This document shows positions 16,518 through 24,400 of a stretch of DNA of 64,000 nt, piece by piece (positions within the stretch are counted from its first letter, which is position 1; each line of letters opens with the position of its first letter). The notes under the pieces are model-generated. The model worked only from the letters and a program-made list of their open reading frames with translations, did not search any database and was not told the DNA's origin. Source of the stretch: Bacteroidales bacterium (GTDB lineage: Bacteria > Bacteroidota > Bacteroidia > Bacteroidales > WCHB1-69); contig JAFPXF010000019.1 of the NCBI GenBank assembly GCA_017394765.1, positions 41,281-105,280 on the forward strand, in the 5' to 3' direction. The translations under genes were made by a program, and so were the position numbers.

Positions 16518-17588
16518 CTATTTGAATTTGACCTTGTTGAATTTCATCATCCGGAAAAGCATCTTAGGCAACTGCTTGGTACGGTCGCGCTTCATCATGT
16601 CGATGCCGATGTTGAGAGAATCGATGATGGGGATCTTGTGCGACTCCACCAGCTCAATCAGCGTCCCGTCCGGGTCTTCGATATAGGTGAAATGGCCGGC
16701 GGCCTTGCCCATGTCAAATTTCGACTGGTTGGCGCAACTGTCCACTGTGAAGGGGAATCCCTTCTCGACACAATGTTTCTCCAATTCGCGCATGTTGACC
16801 ACATCGAAACAAATTTGGATAAAGCCCGGGTCGCCCCAATAGCGGCCCTCGTAGATTCTACGCGGAACACGATCCAAAGCTTGCACCAGCTCGATGGTGC
16901 CATTACCATACAAACCTGAAAACGGTCCCGTATGGGGTGTGGAGCGGCCAAGGAGCACACGACGGTAACGGCTCTCACCGCCCCTGAGAGTACGCCAGTC
17001 ACTGAAAACACCATTTTTGTCGTACAGCACCGTATCGTAGCCCAGGATATCCTGATAGACGGCCAACGAACGGTCGATGTCTGTGACACCGATCATGGCA
17101 CCCACTATGCCGCCCGAAAGACGATTCTCGTCGATGAAGATATAGTTGTCCTCCACCACCTGGAAGCAATTGCCCGCCGGGTCACGGACATAAAAGGTCG
17201 GCAAGCCTCTCGGATCGGTGAAAATCGGAGTGATGTCCCGATATTTTGCCGTCAGTTCCTCGTGATAAGCCGCGATGTTATGGCTCTTGATTTTCGCGAT
17301 GAAAATGCCGAGATCGCCGATTTGGATATCGAAAGCGACAGGTTGAGGCTTGCGCTCCGAGTATTGCCAGATTTCAAAACCGCCGCCGCCTTGCAGATTG
17401 GCGGCAATGCAGGCATGGCGACGTTGCGGCTGGTTTCCCGTGTAGGGAAGCATCAACTCCGCGATGGTATCATCCTCCAGGATGCGGACGTTCATCTGGA
17501 ACATCTCGGCATACCATTTCCAAGATTCCACCATATTCTCAGTACCCACACCCACCTGTTGTATTCCTACAATATTATAATTATACAT
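16518..17588 (-). CDS. Two-module VOC (glyoxalase/dioxygenase-fold) protein
   Basis: A 356-residue protein starting at the ATG at 17588 (MYNYNIVGIQQVGVGTENMV), chosen because the upstream codons lie within a divergent promoter region. It has two vicinal-oxygen-chelate modules. The first runs to about residue 130 and ends DPAGNCFQVVE. The second runs from about 145 to 310 (MIGVTDIDRSLAVYQDILGY ... DPDGTLIELVE), and a basic C-terminal tail follows. Metal-ligand candidates are the terminal Glu of each module. The reaction could be epimerase, lyase or dioxygenase chemistry and cannot be fixed from the sequence. Its place as first gene of the HdrC/HdrD-like operon suggests a role in the same oxidation pathway. 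Confidence 0.85.
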   Translation of the reverse strand: MYNYNIVGIQQVGVGTENMVESWKWYAEMFQMNVRILEDDTIAELMLPYTGNQPQRRHACIAANLQGGGGFEIWQYSERKPQPVAFDIQIGDLGIFIAKIKSHNIAAYHEELTAKYRDITPIFTDPRGLPTFYVRDPAGNCFQVVEDNYIFIDENRLSGGIVGAMIGVTDIDRSLAVYQDILGYDTVLYDKNGVFSDWRTLRGGESRYRRVLLGRSTPHTGPFSGLYGNGTIELVQALDRVPRRIYEGRYWGDPGFIQICFDVVNMRELEKHCVEKGFPFTVDSCANQSKFDMGKAAGHFTYIEDPDGTLIELVESHKIPIIDSLNIGIDMMKRDRTKQLPKMLFRMMKFNKVKFK

Positions 17589-17607
17589 TGTACTATTTTT
17601 TGAGCTG

Positions 17608-17615
17608 CAAAAATA
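17608..17615 (-). promoter_or_regulatory. -7 promoter element (TATTTTTG on minus strand) for the VOC/Hdr operon
   Basis: The minus strand reads TATTTTTGCAGC, matching TAnnTTTG, 20 bp upstream of the VOC start. It stands back to back with a plus-strand element at 17625-17632. Confidence 0.6.
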
Positions 17616-17624
17616 ATAAATTTG

Positions 17625-17632
17625 TATCTTTG
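17625..17632 (+). promoter_or_regulatory. -7 promoter element (TATCTTTG) for the TlpA-like gene
   Basis: TATCTTTGCCGCCC lies 27 bp before the start codon at 17659. A TTTTTTG at 17596-17602 is a reasonable -33 element, though it lies inside the divergent minus-strand promoter. Confidence 0.7.
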
Positions 17633-17658
17633 CCGCCCAAAAAAAATCAACAATAAAT

Positions 17659-19359
17659 ATGAAATACATTAGAAACTTTGCTATTCTGTTCTGTGTTATG
17701 ATGATAGGCGGGCAATCGTTTGCCCAGACAACTCAACCGGCCACATCTACCGTGCAGGTCAGATTGCTGAACAACGATTTTTCACACGTCGATCTCGTCA
17801 ACTCCTACGGAAACGAAAGGAAAGTTTATGCATCCGCCGACATAGCAAACGACCAATTTGCGATGAGTCTCAACCTTGCAAACGACATCTATCGTTTTGA
17901 CTTTGGCAACGACAATTTCTTCCTCTATGTTGTCAAGCCCGGCGAGAACGTCCAACTCACCATTGATGCCGAAAATCTGCAAAGCGTCCCTTCCGTGACC
18001 GGCTCGCCTTCCATGGCGTTCGTGAAAGAGGCCACCGGACTCACCTCCCGCAAAAAAGTGGTGCTCGACAGCCTCAACACCGCCTTGCAGTCCGACCCGA
18101 ATCAGAAATATTGGAGCAACATCACGCAAAACGTGAACCTTTACACGCAGACCAACGACGATGTGGACAAATACATCATCTCCGCTTTCCAATCCGCGGA
18201 TTCCCTGACGATGCTCTGCAAACAGATGGCCCCATCCAACAAGGTCAAGGGTTCCGAGATGGACCTTTTCCTCTCCTCTGCCACCAAGTTGCTCAAGAGC
18301 GTGGACAACAACTATCGTCCTTTCGCCTCCTATCTTGAGAACGCGGGCAACTACTACGACTTCTCAACCGGACGCCTGGCGGGCAACGCTGGTTTCTATG
18401 CCAAACTTGACCACTATATCAAAAGTGTAAATGGCCGCCACCAAATGGCGATCTCCTCGATCGGCTCCTACATGGACATCGTGCGCAAACTTATCGCCGA
18501 CCGTGACAGTTTGGTGTTCAACAATCTTATGGAGCAAAAGAAGGTTGCCAACGGATGGGCAGAGCGAGTAATCGCGCTTGTCAACGGGCACATTGTCCCC
18601 ATGTCGGCCAAAGCCAACGACTACAAGCAACTGGTGGCTGCCGACAAGGGTTCCGGCAGCGGCCTGGTTTCCGACGCACAGCAGATTCTGCGCGAAGTGG
18701 TGAACACCTATCAGACCAAATACAACGAGACGGACAGCTACTTGAACGGAAAGCTCATAGAGCTCATCAAAAGCCACAAGGACGACGTGGCCGTGTTGAT
18801 GTTCGTGGACATGTTCCCGCGCGAGCAGAACGCCGCCTTGCACGAAGAGGTCATCCAAGCCCAGCATGTCACCAACCCCGACCATCCCATTGTGAAGGAG
18901 CGTTGGAACATACTGAACTCCCCTGCACACAAGACCTCAATTGGAGCAATGGCCCCCGATCTGGCCTTCCCCGACCCCGATGGCAAGATTCGCAAGCTCT
19001 CAGACTTGCGCGGCAAGGTAGTGCTGCTCGACTTCTGGGCCTCCTGGTGCGGCCCCTGCCGTCGCGAAAGCCCCAACGTGCGCAACGTCTATGCCAAATA
19101 TCACGATCAGGGCTTCGAAGTGTTCAGCGTCTCCCTCGACCGCGACGCCAACAACTGGAAGAAAGCCATCGCCGATGACAAGCTGGTATGGCCCAACCAC
19201 GTCAGCGACCTGAAATATTGGTCCTCCGAGGCCGCCGCCATCTACGGCGTGCGTTCCATCCCCAGCATGTTCCTCATTGACCGCGAAGGCCGCATTGTGG
19301 CCAAGGACCTGCGCGGTGCCGCCTTGGAGAATGCCGTGCGAGAGCTCATCAACAAGTAA
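17659..19359 (+). CDS. TlpA-like thioredoxin-domain protein with DUF4369-like N-terminal region
   Basis: A 566-residue exported protein with signal peptide ending around SFAQ. A beta-rich N-terminal region (TVQVRLLNNDFSHVDLVNSY, then YVVKPGENVQLTI) resembles DUF4369. A long helical middle part follows. The C-terminal TlpA/thioredoxin domain of about 145 residues has the redox site WCGPC near residue 462 and the cis-Pro segment RSIPSMFLID. It should act as a periplasmic thiol-disulfide reductase; the substrate is unknown. It is a single-gene unit with its own promoter and a strong terminator shared with the convergent kce operon. Confidence 0.92.
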   Translation: MKYIRNFAILFCVMMIGGQSFAQTTQPATSTVQVRLLNNDFSHVDLVNSYGNERKVYASADIANDQFAMSLNLANDIYRFDFGNDNFFLYVVKPGENVQLTIDAENLQSVPSVTGSPSMAFVKEATGLTSRKKVVLDSLNTALQSDPNQKYWSNITQNVNLYTQTNDDVDKYIISAFQSADSLTMLCKQMAPSNKVKGSEMDLFLSSATKLLKSVDNNYRPFASYLENAGNYYDFSTGRLAGNAGFYAKLDHYIKSVNGRHQMAISSIGSYMDIVRKLIADRDSLVFNNLMEQKKVANGWAERVIALVNGHIVPMSAKANDYKQLVAADKGSGSGLVSDAQQILREVVNTYQTKYNETDSYLNGKLIELIKSHKDDVAVLMFVDMFPREQNAALHEEVIQAQHVTNPDHPIVKERWNILNSPAHKTSIGAMAPDLAFPDPDGKIRKLSDLRGKVVLLDFWASWCGPCRRESPNVRNVYAKYHDQGFEVFSVSLDRDANNWKKAIADDKLVWPNHVSDLKYWSSEAAAIYGVRSIPSMFLIDREGRIVAKDLRGAALENAVRELINK

Positions 19360-19371
19360 GAGGGGTAAGAC

Positions 19372-19432
19372 GAGTGAACAGTGATCGATGAGGAGTGATC
19401 AGTGAGGAGTGATCAGTGATTACTCCTCACTT
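19372..19432. repeat. Imperfect GTGATCAGTGA-type tandem repeat
   Basis: Variants of the unit GTGATCAGTGAGGA are repeated about four times downstream of the TlpA-like gene, and the block ends with a complementary TTACTCCTCACT that can fold back. Similar units recur at 56948-56978 and 57012-57052. Confidence 0.7.
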
Positions 19433-19453
19433 AGCATGTAATAGTATATTATG

Positions 19454-19486
19454 AACCCCATAAGTTTTTGTCCAACTTATGGGGTT
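19454..19486. terminator. Bidirectional terminator between TlpA-like gene and kce
   Basis: A perfect 13-bp stem AACCCCATAAGTT (19454-19466) / AACTTATGGGGTT (19474-19486) with a 7-nt loop, followed by T-rich sequence on the plus strand and preceded by AT-rich sequence on the other. It lies between convergent genes. Confidence 0.85.
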
Positions 19487-19528
19487 TAAAACAAAAGGCA
19501 GTTTTTTTGTTTGCGTAAAAGAACTGAA

Positions 19529-20356
19529 CTACTTCTTGAGGCCAAGAATCACACGTGCCTCGTCGGAAGTGGCCACCTCGCGGCCCAACAGTTTGGCCAT
19601 ACGGACGACCTTGTCCACGAGTTCTCCGTTGGATTTTGCCAAGACGCCTTTTTCAAGATAGAGGTTGTCCTCGAAGCCCACACGCACATTGCCGCCCATC
19701 ACGATGGTGGGAGCGGCGAGGGTGAAAGCGTGGCGGCCGATGCCCGTGCTGGTCCATGTGGAACCGGCGGGGATGTTCTTCACAAGCCAGCAGAGATTAT
19801 CGACCGTGGCAGGGGTGCAGCCGGGCACACCCAGCACGAAGTTGAACTGCATGGGGGCGCCGGGAACCTGTCCCTTGCGGGCCATCGTCAAGATGGTGTC
19901 CAGATGTCCCATCTCAAAGCACTCATACTCGGGTTTGATGCCACGTTCCAACATACGTTTGCCGAAAGTACGCATGGTCGGCATGGTGTTGTCGAAAATC
20001 TCGTCGCCGAAATTGCAAGTGCCGCAGTCAAGGGTGGCCATCTCCGGGATGGGAGTGGTGTCTGTGGACTGCAGTCTCTCTTCGGGACTCATGCCGACGG
20101 CTCCGCCCGTGGAGGGGATCAGGATGACGTTGGGGCACACTTTGTAGATGGCATCCTCGCACTCCTGGAAACGTGCGCGGCTCTGCGTGGGCGTGCCGTC
20201 GTCCTCGCGGACATGCAGGTGTACGATGGCGGCTCCGGCATCCACGGCCGACTTGGCCTCCCTTACAATCTCCTCAACGGTGTAGGGCACTGCGGGGTTC
20301 TGTTCCTTTGTGACTTCCGCGCCACAAATGGCGGCGGTAATAATCAATTTTTCCAT
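19529..20356 (-). CDS. kce: 3-keto-5-aminohexanoate cleavage enzyme (BKACE family)
   Basis: A 275-residue TIM-barrel enzyme of the BKACE (DUF849) family. It matches Kce, which condenses 3-keto-5-aminohexanoate with acetyl-CoA to give 3-aminobutyryl-CoA and acetoacetate in lysine fermentation. Zinc ligands are visible in HLHVRED near residue 46; STGGAVG and the Glu in PEYECFEMG are also as in Kce. GVPGCTPAT, the TGIGRHAF segment and VRVGFEDNLYLEKG complete the family pattern. It is 111 bp downstream of kal, the enzyme for the next step, which strongly supports the specific assignment over other BKACE activities. Confidence 0.9.
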   Translation of the reverse strand: MEKLIITAAICGAEVTKEQNPAVPYTVEEIVREAKSAVDAGAAIVHLHVREDDGTPTQSRARFQECEDAIYKVCPNVILIPSTGGAVGMSPEERLQSTDTTPIPEMATLDCGTCNFGDEIFDNTMPTMRTFGKRMLERGIKPEYECFEMGHLDTILTMARKGQVPGAPMQFNFVLGVPGCTPATVDNLCWLVKNIPAGSTWTSTGIGRHAFTLAAPTIVMGGNVRVGFEDNLYLEKGVLAKSNGELVDKVVRMAKLLGREVATSDEARVILGLKK

Positions 20357-20467
20357 ATTTATACTGTAAAATTATGAAACTATTGGATAATGAAGTTATA
20401 AAACCACGAGGGTGCAAGGAACAACCTCTGATAATTTAATAACTTAATATCTCAATGACTTAATAAA

Positions 20468-20863
20468 TTAATTGTTTTTCCGTTGGCACTTTTTGGGAGT
20501 CACGCACGTGCCGGATGCGCGGCACACCACGATGGGCTCTTCCAACACATCGGCAGCGGAAGCACTGATGTCAGGACGGGGAACGATGATCTTGCGGGCC
20601 TCAAAGACCATTTTGCGGGAGGTGTTGCCCACATGGGTGATTTCACCGACGGCCTCGATATAGTCCCCTGCATAAACAGGAGCCAAGAATTCAACATTGT
20701 CGTATGCGCAGAACAGACCCTCATCGCCATCTTGCATAATGAGCAGTTCCGTGGCCACATCACCGAACAAGGCGAGCAAGTGTGCGCCATCCACCAAATT
20801 ACCACCATAATGAGCGTCTTGAGAGCTCATTCTCAGTCTAATCATTGAAGTTTTCTTTTCCAT
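20468..20863 (-). CDS. kal: 3-aminobutyryl-CoA ammonia-lyase
   Basis: A 131-residue single hotdog-fold protein that removes ammonia from L-3-aminobutyryl-CoA to give crotonyl-CoA in lysine fermentation. The size, the N-terminal [19 protein letters not shown] segment with its Asp/His region, and [12 protein letters not shown] agree with Kal. The partner gene kce follows in the same operon. A -7 promoter element lies about 45 bp upstream, between kal and a Fur-family regulator gene. A terminal [12 protein letters not shown] tail is present. Confidence 0.88.
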   Translation of the reverse strand: MEKKTSMIRLRMSSQDAHYGGNLVDGAHLLALFGDVATELLIMQDGDEGLFCAYDNVEFLAPVYAGDYIEAVGEITHVGNTSRKMVFEARKIIVPRPDISASAADVLEEPIVVCRASGTCVTPKKCQRKNN

Positions 20864-20907
20864 TTTTGTAATTATAAATTGTTATTGTACAAACATTTTC
20901 TTGGGTG

Positions 20908-20915
20908 CAAAAGTA
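20908..20915 (-). promoter_or_regulatory. -7 promoter element (TACTTTTG on minus strand) for kal-kce
   Basis: The minus strand reads TACTTTTGCACCC, matching TAnnTTTG, 44 bp upstream of the kal start and downstream of the Fur-family gene. It allows kal-kce to be expressed separately from the regulator. Confidence 0.65.
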
Positions 20916-20932
20916 CAAAAAAAACGCTTCTG

Positions 20933-21358
20933 TTATCCATCGTTCCTTTTCGCACAGCGAGGGCACAAGCCCTTTATCGTATAATTGGCCGAATGCTGCA
21001 TATATCCTTCTGGCAATGCCACTTCCGGCACCGGAATCTGGTCAAGGCAGAATGTGCGACCACACCGCTGGCAATGGAAATGGAGGTGCAGGTCGTCATC
21101 CATGTCCTCGTGATGGCTTCGACACAGCTCGTAACGGACACCACTGCCATCCTCGATGGCATGGACGAGATGGCGATCGTGAAAGAGTGTCACGGTTCGG
21201 AAAATGCCGGACTTGTCAATCGTGCTGATCACCTCTTCCAACTCGGAGAGCGCAAGAGGACACCCCGCATCCGCCAACGCCTTAGTCACCAAAATGCGAT
21301 TCGCAGTCGGTCTGATGCCGTGCCTTTTCATCAAATCGAGGCATTCGTCGTTTGTCAA
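20933..21358 (-). CDS. Fur family transcriptional regulator
   Basis: A 141-residue Fur-superfamily repressor. The N-terminal winged helix (MKRHGIRPTANRILVTKAL, then SGIFRTVTLFHDRHLVHAIEDG) is followed by a metal-binding dimerisation domain. That domain contains HLHFHCQRCGRTFCLD and a second CPRC near the C-terminus, giving a structural CxxC...CxxC zinc site. Whether it senses iron, zinc or peroxide cannot be decided. It lies 69 bp upstream of kal on the same strand with a promoter element in between, so it may regulate that operon or simply be a neighbour. Confidence 0.92.
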   Translation of the reverse strand: MTNDECLDLMKRHGIRPTANRILVTKALADAGCPLALSELEEVISTIDKSGIFRTVTLFHDRHLVHAIEDGSGVRYELCRSHHEDMDDDLHLHFHCQRCGRTFCLDQIPVPEVALPEGYMQHSANYTIKGLCPRCAKRNDG

Positions 21359-21384
21359 AGTCTTGATCTTCTGTTTTAATCAAA

Positions 21385-21410
21385 CGGGGACGCACCTCCG
21401 TACGTCCCCG
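21385..21410 (-). terminator. Terminator of the 1534-residue T9SS cargo gene
   Basis: On the minus strand an 8-bp GC stem CGGGGACG (21410-21403) pairs with CGTCCCCG (21392-21385) and is followed by TTTGATT. It lies 10-35 bp after the cargo stop codon and just before the Fur-family gene. Confidence 0.75.
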
Positions 21411-21420
21411 CATTGAGTAA

Positions 21421-24400
21421 TTATTTTTTCACCACCTTCTGCACCGCAACACCGTTGGCTGTCGATATATACAGGAAATAGGTGCCCGGACGCAATTGAG
21501 ACAAGTCAATGTCTTGAGTCAGGTCATTCACGTTGAAAGTGCGGACTTGTTGTCCGAAGATATCGTAAACGGCCACTTTGTCCATGGTATAGCGTTCGCT
21601 GCTGAGGGTCACCTTGTCGGTGGCAGGGTTCGGATAGACCGAAATCGTGCCAGCCAGCTCGCGGTCGCAAATGCCGCTATTGGTGGCGATGACCACATTA
21701 CTGTTGTTCATGCCCTCCTTCATGGCGATGGCCTTGATGGTGAAAACACCCTCCTGGGAAAGGACATCCGTATAAACGGGAGAGTTCTCGTCGGGGTCGG
21801 TGCCATCGAAAGTGTAGTGAATGATTGCTCCTTCCGTGGCACACGTGATGGTAATGGCAGACATGTTGTTGGTGAGCGGCTGGATATCAATGACCGGGTC
21901 GGCGACGGCCTCAGCGCCTTGCAGCACGATGTCGTCGTTGTCGCGCGGGGCGATTTGATAGGTACCGTTGTATTGAAGCACAAAACCAGTCACATCGGCG
22001 ACACTGCCGGCAGGAATGGTCATGTCAAGGGTCTTATGGGTGTTGCGCACCTGCATGGTCTCGCCGTTCTGCTCGATGTCGAGGTTCGTGGCGCTGGCCG
22101 TGGTGAACTGGCCGCCGGTGGGGAACGTCACGCCTGCAAGGGTGACCAACTTGGACTCATACTGATAGTAGAAGGCTGCGATGTCTTCAACGCTGGCGGT
22201 CACCGGGGAAACTGTGCCGGTGTTCTGTGTGGAAACGGCCCAGTCATGGGTGGGAACCATTTCCACCAAGCCGTTGTAAAGCGTGTGGCTGCCGAAGATG
22301 CCGCCGCTGATGACGTCACCCTCCACATAGCTGCCCGTAATGATGCCCTGGTTGTCGTACACCAACAATCCAGCGGTATTGTCCTGCACATAGATGTTGC
22401 TGCCATTCTTGAAAACGAAGGTCACATCACCGTCAATCTTGTAAACGGTGCTGTTTGTGGCGGTGTTGGCAGCCTTGAAGGCGGCGATGTTGGCCACAGT
22501 GACAGGGAACTCGTAAGTAGCGGTGGCCACCATGCTGGGCACATCGCCCGCCTTGAAGGCCTTGGCCTTGATAGTGACATTGCTATCGATGGTGAAAGGT
22601 TCCGTGTAGAGCGTGGAGTTTTGTGTCGGAATGCTGCCGTCCGTGGTGTAGTAGATGCTTGCACCAGCCGTGGCGCAGGTGATAGTCACCGTTTGAGATG
22701 CGGCATACACAAATCCGCTGGCCGGGGTGATTTCCGGCGTGGCCACATTGTTGTGAACAATGCCGGGGATGCCAAAGACAGTCAGGCTGTCAAGATAGAC
22801 TCTGGATGTGCTCGTGGGAGCGGGAGTGGGCAGGGAGACAGCGAAGCGCAGGCGCACGAAGGCGGCATTCTCGCCGGAGTCGCTGACCGCGTATGAGTAG
22901 GTCTGCGCAGCTGTGGTCAATGTGATGATCTGCTCGTTGATAAATGTGTTGCCACCATCGTTGGAATAGGAAACGGCCACATTGAGACCGTTTGTGCTCT
23001 TGGCGGAGAAGGTGACACGGGTGACATCGTTGAGGTCGAAATTGGTGTAAGTGTAACCAATATGGCCGCCGTGTGAGGCATTGGTGTAATAACGCATCTG
23101 CATCGACTGGTCGCCGCTGATGGCGCTGACAGTGCTCGGGGTGCCGTGGATGGTACCCCACTGCTGGCCAACAGGGCCGGAGAAGGCCACGACATCGTTG
23201 TCGTAAACGCTTCCAGCGACAAACTGCTGCGTGGAATCGAAACTGGTGTAATAGATGACAGTGTCGTTATAGACCGGGGCGGGCGGTTCCGGCACGGTGA
23301 TGGTGTAGGTGGCGGTGGCCACATCACTGTTGTCCCAACCGTTCAGGATGGCAATGGCCTTGACTGTGTGGGAACCTGGCGTGTTCAGCACAACAGGAGC
23401 CGTGTACAGAGTGGCAGCGGCCGTGGGTGCAGTGCCGTCAGTGGTGTAATAGATGCCGGCGTTGCTGTTGGTACAACTCATCGTGACAACAATCATCGTG
23501 TCAGAAGTGCCTGATGCGGGAGTGATGACCGGCATGGGTAATGTGGCCGTGGCGGTCAAGGAGACCTGTGCGGTCAGGGTGTCGCTGCTGAAGGTAACGA
23601 TGCCCGTGGCGGGTTCGGTGCCGTCAAACGTCACCGTAACCTGTGCGGACGTGCTGCTTGCCGGAATGGAGGCCGTGGAGAGCGTGAAATGCGTATTGTT
23701 GCACGTCACCGCGACGGGACTGGTGAGGAAGGCGGAGGTGACATCAATCACACCCGTCAAGGTTGTGCTGTTAAAGTTCAACGCACCCGGCGTGACAGCC
23801 AATGCCGGCTCGTGGGCAATGGTGTAGGTGGCTATGACCGTCTCACTGGTCGTCCAGTTCGCCTTGAAAGCCTTGGCTTTGAGCGTCGTATTGGCGGTCA
23901 ATGTGATTGGAGCCGCATAAAGCGTGCCAGCAGCCGTCGGTTCCGTGCCATCCGTAGTGTAGCGGATTTGCGCATCGGTGGTGGCGCAGGCCATCGTCAC
24001 GACAACACTGTCGGCGTAAATACCCGTGCCCGGCGTCAAGGTCGGGGTGGCGACCACCGGGATGGCAATGGTGATGCTTTGGGTGGCCACATCACTGTTG
24101 GCATAGTTCGCCTTCAGGGCGATGGCCTTGACGGTAGAGGTCGTGGTCACATTGAAGGGCGCCGTGTAGAGCGTGGACGTTGCTGTCGGAGTGGTGCCGT
24201 CCGTAGTGTAACGGATTTCAGCACCGGGTTCGGACACAGCCAAGGTCACGTTTGCCGTGAAATAGTATGTGTCCGGGCCGGCGACATCACCGGTGACGGT
24301 GATGGTCGGGGTGGGCAGCACGGGAGCCGTGACGGTAAAGTCGGTGGTAGCGCTGACATCAGGTGTCAAAGGAAGCGAGTCCAGCCCCACCAAGGAGACC

